A DNA stretch of 64,000 bases from Woeseiaceae bacterium (GTDB taxonomy: Bacteria; Pseudomonadota; Gammaproteobacteria; Steroidobacterales; Woeseiaceae), in contig JAJFKR010000021.1 in the NCBI GenBank assembly GCA_021773095.1, forward strand, positions 53,693 through 117,692. Direction: 5' to 3'. Below are positions 37,481-50,672 of this stretch, piece by piece. The notes beneath the pieces were generated by a model that was given only the letters and a program-made list of their open reading frames with translations, was not told the origin of the DNA and made no database searches. The position numbers and the translations under genes were made by a program. Numbering within the stretch: position 1 is the first letter of the stretch; the number at the start of each line of letters is the position of its first letter.

Positions 37481-39433
37481 TTACATGGCCTTTTCGAGCA
37501 AATCACAAGTAAGCAAGTCGGATGATCCGCGGCAGCGCGCCTTCGCCCGATACATCGCCTGATCGGCTTCACGCAGCAGGCCGGTTAGCGTATTGGCGTT
37601 CTTTGGGTAAAGTGCAAGACCGATACTCGCTGCGCACTGCAATTTAAGGCTGCCGATCAGGTACGTATCTTCAAGCGCACCGGTCAGACGCGAGGCCAGC
37701 TTATCGGCAACGTCGGAATCGACATCCGGGACGAGGGCCACAAACTCATCACCACCCGGCCGACCGATGATGTCGCACGAACGCAGACTTTTTCTTAATC
37801 GCTCAGAGGCGATGGTCAGCAGCTGGTCGCCGATTTCGTGACCGTACTGGTCATTGATCTGCTTGAAATCGTTGAGGTCAATAAACAGCAGAGCACCCCT
37901 CGCATCGTCAGCACTGTCTGTCAGTCGCTGCGCAGCATCGCGCTCGAAGCCACGGCGATTCAAGACGCCTGTGAGCGGATCAGACGTCGCGATGGATTCC
38001 ATCTGCCGTTCCTTCGCCTTGCCGTCAGTGATATCCACGAAAGTTGCTGCTATGTCGTCGCCGACGGGTTCGCAGATCATTCTCAACCAACGGCCCTTAC
38101 CCTTGTGCCGGTGTCGTAGCTCAACATCAAGACTTCTGGCATTGCCAACGGCGTGCTCGAATTGCCGCTGAATATCTTCGACCTCTTCATCGTCCATGCC
38201 ACGACTTGCCAGGCTGATGATATCCTCTGCCACGCGGTCCACCATGTCATCAGGGTCCTTGCCAAGAAAACGTCCGGCAGCCGCATTCGCGAAGATACTT
38301 CGAAGCGACTTACGACCACTGTCTTCCCGCACCCATTGAAAACGAATGATACCGTTTACCGAATGATCGATAAGTGTCCGCAATAATTTCTCACTTTTGC
38401 GAACCTCTGATTGTGCCTTTTCAACATCGCTCACATCGCGAAACATCAATACGTGTCCGCCACGTGCGGATACTCGCTTGCTGGCAATCCTGGAAACCTG
38501 TACATGCAGGAAACGACCCGTGGATGTCATCATCTTCTGTGGCTGACCGGAATTCAGGGCCTCGAAGACTTCCGGCGAATCGTCACCAAACAGATTTTCG
38601 AGCGGTTCACGCAACGCCGCTGATTCTTCAACCGACAACAGGCTTTCAGCTGTGTGGTTCAAGCCAATAATGCGATGTTGTTCATCGATGACAACGACCG
38701 GGTCCTGCATGTTTTGAAATACCGTCTCATACGGCAGTGGTGTGAATTCGATAATCTGCTCGCCGATGATCAACCAGGCGTAAACCGGTAGAAGTGCCGC
38801 GAAAGCTATGGGTACGTAAGAAAGTGTGTTGGGACCAAAACCCATGTCGTAGGCGGCCGTCGTTACTAACGGCCCGGCACAAGCGGCGATCAACAGGAAC
38901 AGCCCCCTGCGCTGAGCGGGTGCGACGGCTGAGCTGTGCACAATCAGCGTCAGTATTGCGGCACCAATGACTGCGTAACTGTACGGCAAGTGGACGAACA
39001 GGAACCACGGACCCCATCGATCGGGACGAGTCAGAAATTCACCGGCCTCGTTTGCGATGGGTAAGAACCACATGGCTTCATGGTGCAAATTGGTCGCAGC
39101 CAAAGTGATTGAGAGCATTGGAATGATTAGCAGTAATACGACCGTACGAACAGGAGTCATCGACCCGGTGTATTCGCGAAAACAAACGTAGGCAACAACA
39201 GGCACCAGTGCCGTACCGATGAAATGGCTGGTTCGCCCTATGGTAAACGCCGTGAAGGTACTGGACAGCAACTCGATGGCTCCGCCCATGACCCAGATAC
39301 TAACGACAACGAACAGTACGCCGATCGGCATGCTGCCCACCTCGCGCTTGCTGGCGATCAGTCGCGTGCCCATTATCAGGTAACAGGCCGCGGTGAAAAT
39401 CAGCAGGACGGACAGTGCGAGGTCCAGGTTCAT
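37481..39433 (-). CDS. Membrane-bound PAS-GGDEF diguanylate cyclase
   Basis: A 650-residue signalling protein. The N-terminal 7 to 8 transmembrane helices (about residues 5-220) form a 7TM histidine-kinase-type sensor domain. Two PAS domains follow (about 230-330 and 345-475), then a GGDEF domain with intact active site GGDEF (560-564) and an RxxD inhibitory site (RSCD, 551-554) at the usual spacing. It should make cyclic di-GMP with product feedback. The signal is unknown. Confidence 0.93.
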   Translation of the reverse strand: MNLDLALSVLLIFTAACYLIMGTRLIASKREVGSMPIGVLFVVVSIWVMGGAIELLSSTFTAFTIGRTSHFIGTALVPVVAYVCFREYTGSMTPVRTVVLLLIIPMLSITLAATNLHHEAMWFLPIANEAGEFLTRPDRWGPWFLFVHLPYSYAVIGAAILTLIVHSSAVAPAQRRGLFLLIAACAGPLVTTAAYDMGFGPNTLSYVPIAFAALLPVYAWLIIGEQIIEFTPLPYETVFQNMQDPVVVIDEQHRIIGLNHTAESLLSVEESAALREPLENLFGDDSPEVFEALNSGQPQKMMTSTGRFLHVQVSRIASKRVSARGGHVLMFRDVSDVEKAQSEVRKSEKLLRTLIDHSVNGIIRFQWVREDSGRKSLRSIFANAAAGRFLGKDPDDMVDRVAEDIISLASRGMDDEEVEDIQRQFEHAVGNARSLDVELRHRHKGKGRWLRMICEPVGDDIAATFVDITDGKAKERQMESIATSDPLTGVLNRRGFERDAAQRLTDSADDARGALLFIDLNDFKQINDQYGHEIGDQLLTIASERLRKSLRSCDIIGRPGGDEFVALVPDVDSDVADKLASRLTGALEDTYLIGSLKLQCAASIGLALYPKNANTLTGLLREADQAMYRAKARCRGSSDLLTCDLLEKAM

Positions 39434-39621
39434 CGATTACGAGCTCAATTTGACGATCTCCGGTAGTCGATATTACGGACTGCGTCGTATTGATTCTCGG
39501 ACCTGTTTCTCAGCTTTGAGGCGGAGCAATTACTGCTTCTGGTCGTTTTTTCACATAATGTCTGCACACGACGCGTGAGGAAATGCGAATTTCCCAACTA
39601 ACTATATGTTTTTTCTAACAA

Positions 39622-40611
39622 TTATTTCGATATGCGCTCACGAAACCTTGTTCTACCCACGTGTGACAGTCTTTGCAAAAATGCGAATGCTCCAGCCTCG
39701 CTGTCGATCTGTTTCCTGAGGTAGGGATCATCTTTTCCCCGGTCCGCCAGACGCCAGTAAAAAAGAGTGATCGTCATCGCGAGACGCGTTCGAATCAGGT
39801 CGAATAACACGTCGAGCTCTGACTCTGATAACGGGTTTCGCTGTTGATACCCGGCTACAAGCGGCGTGATGAATTGCAGCGGTTCGGTACTGCCCGATCT
39901 CTGGTACGCCGCCGCAGTCGATAGCTCAACGATTCGCGGTGCCAGCAACAAATCACCGAAGTCGATAATTCCTGATACCTCACCCCTCGTATCCAGCAGA
40001 ATATTTTCTGTGTTGGCATCGTTGTGAATTGCCTGGCGTGGGAATGTTTTAAGCGCAGGGATAACGCGTTTGTCGAAATCATCGAGAACCGCTTCCACCT
40101 GCTGTCGAACTGTCGAATCATTAATGTGAACCAGCAAGCTACGAAGCCGGCCCGCGCGCTGTGTGTCCCAGAGCGATACCTGTCCATCTCCCTCGCCGGA
40201 AAAACTCTCAAGTGCTTTATCAAGATCGGCGAGACGTTGACCCAGCGTGTGAGCGATACCGGGCGTCAGTTCGCTATCGTCCAACAGGGTTCCTTCGACC
40301 CAGGTGAGCACACGCAGGCATAGCGATGTGTTGTTCTTGGTATCTATCGCACCGCGAAACTTTCCCGACGTAGTGAGTACGTTCCGGGGCACGCCGGCAA
40401 TGCCGAGATTCGCAAGATGATTTAGTGCGGCGATCTGAAAGTCGGTTGCAGTCCGATCTTCAGCCAGACTGGTAACCTTAACGACGTAGCTATCATTGTC
40501 GGTCGTCGTCATCCGAAAATTTTGATCCCGCTCACTGATCAACGGGGTGTAGTGGCCTTCCAGTCCGAATTGCCTGGCGACGGCGTCCGCAACAAAGATT
40601 GATGCTGTCAC
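39622..40611 (-). CDS. APH-fold phosphotransferase, hydroxylysine-kinase-like
   Basis: A 329-residue aminoglycoside-phosphotransferase-superfamily protein. The catalytic loop is HNDANTENIL (His196, Asp198, Asn203) and the metal-binding DFG-like motif is IDFGD with Asp217. The arrangement resembles hydroxylysine kinase (AGPHD1) and homoserine-kinase-like enzymes more than antibiotic-resistance enzymes. Substrate cannot be assigned. It has no operon partner; the next gene (40770) is divergent. Confidence 0.8.
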   Translation of the reverse strand: MTASIFVADAVARQFGLEGHYTPLISERDQNFRMTTTDNDSYVVKVTSLAEDRTATDFQIAALNHLANLGIAGVPRNVLTTSGKFRGAIDTKNNTSLCLRVLTWVEGTLLDDSELTPGIAHTLGQRLADLDKALESFSGEGDGQVSLWDTQRAGRLRSLLVHINDSTVRQQVEAVLDDFDKRVIPALKTFPRQAIHNDANTENILLDTRGEVSGIIDFGDLLLAPRIVELSTAAAYQRSGSTEPLQFITPLVAGYQQRNPLSESELDVLFDLIRTRLAMTITLFYWRLADRGKDDPYLRKQIDSEAGAFAFLQRLSHVGRTRFRERISK

Positions 40612-40769
40612 AATGAAACTCCTGCAGCGCCCGGTGACAGTATACGCGAACGACGGTGCACTCTTTGCGTCGCCTGACGGGGTCCAGGAACCTTTTATGT
40701 GCCCCGGTTTTCAGAAATGTCGATTGGTTCCCGATCTGTTGAACATAATCGGTCAAAATTGTCGGCTTG

Positions 40770-41939
40770 ATGAACCGTCTATCGAAAATAGCCCAGACTG
40801 CAACTCCGGGAACCGGCATTCAGTTTCGCAGGGACAAGTACGGCAGTGCCGGCATTCGCGACTTTCTCCGCGATGTGCTCGCGATGGCCAATGCACCGGT
40901 CGAGGGACCGCGATACATTGTCGTTGGCGTCGACTTCAACAGTCAACGCCAGAAGAAAGTGCACGCCGTCGATGCGGAGGACTTTTCCGGAAAGCCGTCT
41001 TATCAGTCGCTGGCCAATGAGTACATCGAACCGCCACTTCGTATCCGCTACAAACCAGTATCGATCGACGGCAAGCGAGTCGGAGTGTTTGAGATCGGCG
41101 ACTGCCAGGACCGCCCGTACATGATGCGAATCGATTACTCCGAAACGCTGCGTCGAGGCGATGCGTACGTACACTCCAAAGGCAGCAACATGAAAATGGG
41201 ACGGCGCCAGCTTAGCGAACTATTCGCGATGAAATATCGCGATTCGGTATCGGCCGGCGATATTGAGGTCGGGTTTCCAGGCGAGATTATTCATAAAGAC
41301 TTGTCACTGAATATTTGTGACTTGTCACAATTGCCATCTGCCGAGGCCAGCAAAAAACTGAATCAGCTGATCGACGTTCGCAACCAGCGGCGAAAAGCTG
41401 GTTCGACTACCGTGATTGCCCGACTGACACATGCTCGACTATTTGGAGCCGATGATCCTTACATTGATCGAACCCCGACCGGGCTTGTAAGGGAAGTGCA
41501 GGGTCTCCGCATGAAATACCGCGATCACGATAATCATTTTCTATTCGAATCGCGTGCCGAGCGCGTGCAAATGGTTGTCTACAACCAGGGCAAGGAACCG
41601 ATAATCGGTGCATCGCTATCGCTAATCATGCCCAATCACAATGCCTTTTACGTCGCAGAAACGCTACCGAAGGTGCCACGTCGCGACGGTTTTGCGGATC
41701 GCACACCGGACGAGATCGCGGCGTATCCATCGGTCAGCCTGCAAGATGGCTCGATACACGTCGTGAGCAAGATCGGCAACATTCCTGTCGGTGAACCGGT
41801 TGACGTATTTGTAGCGCCGTTGCGCCTGTGCATTGGCAAGGACCTGAGCGGCAAACGCTTTGGCATTCGCTATGCACTGCACGGTCAAAACCTGCGCGCT
41901 CCTGCGAAAGGTCAGCTGAGACTGGTTTTCGGAAGGTAG
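40770..41939 (+). CDS. Stand-alone AlbA_2 (Schlafen-type) domain protein
   Basis: A 389-residue protein. The N-terminal half (about 15-155) resembles the AlbA_2/Schlafen nucleic-acid-binding domain: AMANAPVEGPRYIVVGVD, the central VGVFEIGDCQDRPYMM strand pair and the YVHSKGSNMKM end. Usual partner domains (helicase ATPase or winged helix) are absent; the C-terminal half (about 180-389) looks beta-rich and I do not recognise it. Proteins of this class are often tied to nucleic-acid processing or defence, but that is inference. It stands alone between convergent and divergent genes. Confidence 0.68.
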   Translation: MNRLSKIAQTATPGTGIQFRRDKYGSAGIRDFLRDVLAMANAPVEGPRYIVVGVDFNSQRQKKVHAVDAEDFSGKPSYQSLANEYIEPPLRIRYKPVSIDGKRVGVFEIGDCQDRPYMMRIDYSETLRRGDAYVHSKGSNMKMGRRQLSELFAMKYRDSVSAGDIEVGFPGEIIHKDLSLNICDLSQLPSAEASKKLNQLIDVRNQRRKAGSTTVIARLTHARLFGADDPYIDRTPTGLVREVQGLRMKYRDHDNHFLFESRAERVQMVVYNQGKEPIIGASLSLIMPNHNAFYVAETLPKVPRRDGFADRTPDEIAAYPSVSLQDGSIHVVSKIGNIPVGEPVDVFVAPLRLCIGKDLSGKRFGIRYALHGQNLRAPAKGQLRLVFGR

Positions 41940-41951
41940 CGCGTCGCGAGC

Positions 41952-42521
41952 CTAGTGAGCCCACTTCTCAACTTTCGGTGCCGAGTAGGCTTCGAACTGC
42001 CGCAAAAGTCCCGCTGCTGTATCGTCACACAACAGCATCTTTCGATTTTCAACCCTTAAGAATCCCTCGGCTGTTGCATGATCGAGATAGGCAAGCAAGT
42101 GATCGAAGTAACCGTCAACATTGAGTAGCCCGCAGGGCTTGTCGTGAAATTTGAGCTGACCCCAGGTAATCATCTCGATGAGCTCCTCCAACGTACCGTA
42201 GCCGCCCGGCAATGCTATGAACCCGTCCGACAAAGCCGCCATCATCGTTTTGCGCTCGTGCATCGATGCGACGATGTGAAGTTCAGTCAGATTCTGATGC
42301 GCCAGCTCTTTTTCGCACAACATCTTTGGTATGACGCCGTGGACCTTGCCGCCCAGCTCCAGCATCGCATCCGCGATCACACCCATAATACCTTTGTCGG
42401 CGCCGCCATAAACGAGCTCATAATCGTGCCGCAGCAAGACGGCTGCCAGCTCTCGCGCGGCTTCCTGATAAACGGGACGAGCACCGGAATTGGAACCGCA
42501 GTAGACACAGATTCTTGCCAT
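41952..42521 (-). CDS. LOG-family nucleotide phosphoribohydrolase
   Basis: A 189-residue LOG (Lonely Guy) family protein. The catalytic signature PGGYGTLEE (105-113) and MHERK (88-92) are intact. Family members cleave cytokinin riboside 5'-monophosphates, or AMP and other nucleotides in bacteria, to free base and ribose 5-phosphate. Next to it are two phosphoribosyltransferase genes, which fits nucleotide or base salvage. Confidence 0.92.
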   Translation of the reverse strand: MARICVYCGSNSGARPVYQEAARELAAVLLRHDYELVYGGADKGIMGVIADAMLELGGKVHGVIPKMLCEKELAHQNLTELHIVASMHERKTMMAALSDGFIALPGGYGTLEELIEMITWGQLKFHDKPCGLLNVDGYFDHLLAYLDHATAEGFLRVENRKMLLCDDTAAGLLRQFEAYSAPKVEKWAH

Positions 42522-42532
42522 TCGAGACGACG

Positions 42533-43105
42533 CTACGCCGATTTTGCTTTGGGTTTAACCCCCAGCACAATCGCCGCAATCCCGGGGCGACACTCTCCCA
42601 ATTCCTCCGGCGTGAGTGCATCGAGTTCATGCGGGAAGACGAGCCACTCCGCAGTTTCGCGCAGATAGTAGTCCGGAACGATATCGGTTTCGTTACGGGT
42701 GGGCTTGAACCAGGGCACTGCAACGCGAATATCTTCCGGCGTATTACCGCGTGCGCGCCGGGTCAGTTCCTCTATGACGGCAACAATTGTGTTGCCCGTA
42801 TCGAATACGTCGTCGACAATCAACACGCGATCATCGTGGCAGATCTTCTTGATGATGTAATTAAGCCCGTGCACGGCGACTTTGCCACGTTCATCTACGC
42901 CGATATATGACGACGTCCGAATGGCGATGTGGTCCGACTCGATGCCGCAATACGATAAAGTCTCCTGCAGCGCCATGCCGACAGGCGTACCACCGCGCCA
43001 GATAGCGATAATCAGAGTGGGCTTGAAGCCGCTCTCTAAGACCTTGATGCCTAGCTCAATGGAATCCTCGAGCAGGTCTTGTGCAGATAGTACGGTCTTG
43101 TCCAT
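42533..43105 (-). CDS. Purine-type phosphoribosyltransferase, copy 1
   Basis: A 190-residue type I phosphoribosyltransferase. The PRPP-binding loop is LIVDDVFDTGNT (95-106) and the N-terminal WRGGTPVG loop (36-43) is intact. It is similar to hypoxanthine/xanthine-guanine phosphoribosyltransferases and to the divergent paralogue at 43187. It lies 11 nt upstream of the LOG gene, so the two may form an operon. Base specificity is not evident. Confidence 0.87.
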   Translation of the reverse strand: MDKTVLSAQDLLEDSIELGIKVLESGFKPTLIIAIWRGGTPVGMALQETLSYCGIESDHIAIRTSSYIGVDERGKVAVHGLNYIIKKICHDDRVLIVDDVFDTGNTIVAVIEELTRRARGNTPEDIRVAVPWFKPTRNETDIVPDYYLRETAEWLVFPHELDALTPEELGECRPGIAAIVLGVKPKAKSA

Positions 43106-43186
43106 TATTATTCTCTTGTCTTAAGGACTCTGGCGGTATAATGCCGGAATCCGATTCTAGCGCAGCATGACCTGGGAATAACAATA

Positions 43187-43789
43187 ATGACCGAGCGATT
43201 TATCGCCGCAAACGACCTGCTGCAGGATTCGTTTCAGCTGGCGGCCAATATTTACGAAGCGGGATTCGAGCCTGACTTTCTGGTCGGCCTGTGGCGTGGC
43301 GGCAGCGCGGTCGGTATCGCTGTCCAGGAAGGCCTCGACTATTTCGGCACCAGGACTGACCATATTGCCATCCGAACCTCGTACACGGGCGCCGCGGGAT
43401 ATTCGCAAATGGTCAATAAAGCCGAGTCAATCCGCGTCCACGGCCTGCAATACTTACTGGAAAATCTCTGTTCCCATCACTCCCTCCTGATAGTGGATGA
43501 CGTCTACAGCACCGGATCGAGCGTCAATGCAGTCATCAAGCAGCTGGCGAGAAAGACTCGCCGCAATTTGCCAGAGGATATCCGAATAGGGACGGTCTGG
43601 TACCGGCCGACTGAAAAGACACTTCGAACACCGGAATATTTCGTACACGAAACGAGTGACTGGCTGGTTCTACCCTACGAGCTGTCCGGCTTTTCTATCG
43701 AGGAATTGCGCGAGAATCGGCCCGAAATGCTGGGCCTGATCGACCGCTTGGCGCCGCACGTGAAAACGGACGGCGCCTCTCGGAATTGA
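43187..43789 (+). CDS. Purine-type phosphoribosyltransferase, copy 2
   Basis: A 200-residue paralogue of the protein encoded at 42533-43105, divergently transcribed across 81 nt. It shares the WRGGSAVGIAVQEGLDYFGT and TDHIAIRTS segments and has the PRPP loop LIVDDVYSTGSS (101-112). It differs by an insertion after residue 66 (YTGAAGYSQ). The pair suggests a duplication by inversion with divergence in base specificity. Confidence 0.87.
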   Translation: MTERFIAANDLLQDSFQLAANIYEAGFEPDFLVGLWRGGSAVGIAVQEGLDYFGTRTDHIAIRTSYTGAAGYSQMVNKAESIRVHGLQYLLENLCSHHSLLIVDDVYSTGSSVNAVIKQLARKTRRNLPEDIRIGTVWYRPTEKTLRTPEYFVHETSDWLVLPYELSGFSIEELRENRPEMLGLIDRLAPHVKTDGASRN

Positions 43790-43821
43790 TAGCAGATCTT
43801 CGCCACCAACAAGGACCCATC

Positions 43822-47802
<3,981 letters not shown>

Positions 47803-47807
47803 GTTCG

Positions 47808-48305
47808 TCAGTCGGCTGCCAGGAAAATAACTTCGTCAAGCGTGTGTTCGTCGCAATTGGGCTCATTGCCGCCGCGGTCGATGATCAGATACTCCTGACC
47901 GGCTGTGAACGAGATCAACGGCATATGCCAGGTGCCACGCCGGTAATTAATACCCTGCCGTCCGTTGCTGACGAATGCGCAAAGGTCGCCCGCATCAACC
48001 GACTCCTCCGGTGGTGCAACAACGATGACCATTTTGCATGGGCTTAGCGGAATGAAGGCCTGGCTACCGAGCGGATGGCGCTCAATCAGATCAAGTCTCA
48101 GCGGTAACGTCGTTGGTGTGCGGCAGCGAGCGATGCTGACCGCAATCTGACCATCGTTGATCAGCTCGATATTGCAAAGGTCGTCGAAACGCTCGAATCT
48201 CGCGGCATTCATTGCACCGGACACATCGCGAGCGGTTTCTATGACTTCGCCATAGGGGGCGAATCGCCCACCGGTCAACGGCTCCGCCTTCAGCGTGATT
48301 GTCAC
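47808..48305 (-). CDS. allA: Ureidoglycolate lyase
   Basis: A 165-residue AllA-family enzyme releasing urea from ureidoglycolate to give glyoxylate. The GRFAPYGEVIE start, PCKMVIVVAPP and the GINYRRGTWHMPL metal-binding motif match the family. I use the GTG at 48305, which overlaps the alc stop as GTGA; a longer frame upstream lies within alc. It completes the pathway from allantoin to glyoxylate. Confidence 0.92.
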   Translation of the reverse strand: MTITLKAEPLTGGRFAPYGEVIETARDVSGAMNAARFERFDDLCNIELINDGQIAVSIARCRTPTTLPLRLDLIERHPLGSQAFIPLSPCKMVIVVAPPEESVDAGDLCAFVSNGRQGINYRRGTWHMPLISFTAGQEYLIIDRGGNEPNCDEHTLDEVIFLAAD

Positions 48306-49279
48306 TCCTCCGCACCGACGCGGCCAAACAATCGCAGTCTGCTCACACCGCCGTCCGGAAAAATCGACATCCGCACATGCGACACTTCGCCCAGATCTTC
48401 GAGTGCTTCGAAATAATGCTGCTGATCCATCTTGAGTCTTGTTTCGGGCATCAGCATCTGCCAACCCGGTGCGTCCGGCGTTGCACGTTCATCGTTGTCG
48501 AACAGTCCCGCGTCCAGCGATACCCTGTCCGGATAGTTACCTTTGAAATGCGCAGTGTCCACCTCTACACGCTCAATGACACCCGCTTGTGCCAGCGCAA
48601 GGGTAACCCAGTCATTGCCCGGACCACGCCGCCGCGCCGTCTCCCAGCCATCACCCATATTTACACCACGGCCGGGTACGTTGAGATTGTGCATGCTCCC
48701 ATAGTGCTCATCGCTACATGCAAGAGCACGGCCACCATTTTCAATGGCGGCCAGATCAACAAAACCCTCGACTCCTGAAAAGTCGGCGCGAATTTCGCCG
48801 AAAATACGTAAGCGGGCAATGCCACCATCCGGGTAAATGTGCAGGCGTACATGCGACCAGGTATTTTCATCATTCACATCGAGGTAATGGTGCGCGTCGC
48901 CGTCAAGATCAGTCGTCGCCAGTAATTCAACCCAGCCTTTTTCGGGCACGTCTTCATCGCTAACGCAAACCTCGATCGATGCTTGTGGCGGATAGTTACC
49001 CGTGAAGTGAGACGTGTCGATATCGAAGCCACGTATTACGCCGGGGACACCGAGCCGGATAACACAGTAATCGTGACCTTCGGACCGCTTGCGGCGACTC
49101 TCCCAACCGTCCATCCATTTGCCGTGATCATCGTACTTGTCGTCGATGAAAACCGGCGCCGCAAAATCGATGACGCGCTCCTTCGCGGCGAAAAAATCAT
49201 CCGTCGCGTAAGTAACGCGTGTGCCCAGCCGCGGTTGCTCCAGCTGTACCCAGTGGTGGAATGGGTGCGTTTGACTCAC
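48302..49279 (-). CDS. alc: Allantoicase
   Basis: A 325-residue allantoicase with two similar jelly-roll repeats (about 20-160 and 185-320), each with a WMDGWESRRKR- or MGDGWETARRR-type motif and a DTSHFTGNYP or DTAHFKGNYP motif. It hydrolyses allantoate to ureidoglycolate and urea. It overlaps uraD by 4 nt and allA by 4 nt. Confidence 0.95.
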   Translation of the reverse strand: MSQTHPFHHWVQLEQPRLGTRVTYATDDFFAAKERVIDFAAPVFIDDKYDDHGKWMDGWESRRKRSEGHDYCVIRLGVPGVIRGFDIDTSHFTGNYPPQASIEVCVSDEDVPEKGWVELLATTDLDGDAHHYLDVNDENTWSHVRLHIYPDGGIARLRIFGEIRADFSGVEGFVDLAAIENGGRALACSDEHYGSMHNLNVPGRGVNMGDGWETARRRGPGNDWVTLALAQAGVIERVEVDTAHFKGNYPDRVSLDAGLFDNDERATPDAPGWQMLMPETRLKMDQQHYFEALEDLGEVSHVRMSIFPDGGVSRLRLFGRVGAEE

Positions 49280-49767
49280 TGTGAATTCTCCAGGGCCGAC
49301 AATCTCAGGCGGGCGATTTTGTGGATTTCCTGCAGCGCGGTTTCAAACTCGGTGTTGTAGTCATTATCAAGCCGGCTCGCGAACGCCTCGAGTATTTCCG
49401 ACCGATTGCTTTCCCGTACCGCCATGATGAATGGAAAATTGAATTTTTGCTTGTACGCCGTATTCAGCGACTGAAATTTCTCGAATTCATCCGCCGTGCA
49501 CTGATCGAGCCCGGCCCTGGATTGTTCTTCCGTGGAATCAGCGGTCAGTGCACCTGCGACCTGTGCTTTGCCCGCCAAATCGGGGTGCGCCCGAATCAAT
49601 TCGAGCTGCGTATCCACTGCGGCATTGTCGACACAGTCCGCCATCAGGCTTGCGAGAAGTTCGGTGTCCGGATCTGACTGCTCGAGTAGCGATTTTACGC
49701 CCTCGGCGACCCACGGTGAATGCTCGTAAATCCCGCCGTAACGTTTCACGAAATCGTCACTGCTCAT
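49276..49767 (-). CDS. uraD: OHCU decarboxylase
   Basis: A 163-residue 2-oxo-4-hydroxy-4-carboxy-5-ureidoimidazoline decarboxylase, which forms S-allantoin after UraH. The FVKRYGGIYEHSPWVAE segment with the catalytic histidine, the RAHPDLAGK motif and the C-terminal FIMAVRESNRSEIL are present. The ATG at 49767 overlaps the puuE stop (TAATG). Confidence 0.94.
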   Translation of the reverse strand: MSSDDFVKRYGGIYEHSPWVAEGVKSLLEQSDPDTELLASLMADCVDNAAVDTQLELIRAHPDLAGKAQVAGALTADSTEEQSRAGLDQCTADEFEKFQSLNTAYKQKFNFPFIMAVRESNRSEILEAFASRLDNDYNTEFETALQEIHKIARLRLSALENSQ

Positions 49768-50672
49768 TACGTGTTTCCTCGCGGCGGATGACGTTCCCGC
49801 CAATGTCTCGCAATATCGAGACGAGTAGCGATCCATGCATCGTCGTGTGACATCACGTAATCAAGAAATCTCGCGACAGCCGCGGCGCGCCCGGGCCGGC
49901 CCGCAAGTCGGCAATGCAGCCCTATCGACATCATACGGCCACCCTCCGCATGCAGGACGTCGAAGCTGTCTTTCAGGTAATCGAAAAACTGCTGCCCGGA
50001 ATTAAAACCCTGTGGTGTCGCAAACCGCATGTCGTTCGCGTCCAGAGTGTAGGGAACCATCAACTGCGGTGTCGCGAAATTGTAGTCCCAATACGGCAGG
50101 TCGTCGGCATACGTATCTGAATTATAAGTAAAATCTCCATCCTCCGCTGCAATACGGTGGCTCTGCGGGCTGCAACGACCCAGGTACCAGCCCGCTGGCC
50201 GAGCACCGGTCATCTGCGTATGGATCTGAAGCGCTTCTTGCAAATGCCTGCGTTCGGTCAGTTCATCGATGAACTGATAATCGATCCAGCGATAACCGTG
50301 GCTCGCGATTTCCCAATTAGAGGCCTGCATCGCAGCAACGGCATCCGGATTGCGTTGCAACGCCATCGCAACTCCGAATACCGTGACCGGAGTGTTTTGT
50401 CCGGCAAAAAGGCGGTGCAATCGCCAAAAGCCGGCTCTGGCGCCGTACTCGTACAGCGACTCCATGTTCATATGGCGCTGGCCTTCTATGGCAGCCGCAC
50501 CGATGATTTCCGACAGAAATGCCTCAGATGCGGAGTCGCCATGTAACACGCAGTTTTCCGCGCCTTCCTCGTAATTGATTACAAACTGAACGGCTGTTCG
50601 TGCACCGCCAGGCCAGTCAGCCGCGGGTGGCCGCTGTCCGTAACCGCATAAATCTCTCGGATACTCTGTCAT
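49767..50672 (-). CDS. puuE: Allantoinase, polysaccharide-deacetylase type
   Basis: A 301-residue PuuE allantoinase of the polysaccharide deacetylase fold, unrelated to the dihydroorotase-like AllB enzymes. The family N-terminus RDLCGYGQRPPAADWPGGAR and the YEEGAE and EIASHGYRWIDYQ motifs are present. It hydrolyses allantoin to allantoate. It overlaps puuD by 4 nt. Confidence 0.94.
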   Translation of the reverse strand: MTEYPRDLCGYGQRPPAADWPGGARTAVQFVINYEEGAENCVLHGDSASEAFLSEIIGAAAIEGQRHMNMESLYEYGARAGFWRLHRLFAGQNTPVTVFGVAMALQRNPDAVAAMQASNWEIASHGYRWIDYQFIDELTERRHLQEALQIHTQMTGARPAGWYLGRCSPQSHRIAAEDGDFTYNSDTYADDLPYWDYNFATPQLMVPYTLDANDMRFATPQGFNSGQQFFDYLKDSFDVLHAEGGRMMSIGLHCRLAGRPGRAAAVARFLDYVMSHDDAWIATRLDIARHWRERHPPRGNT

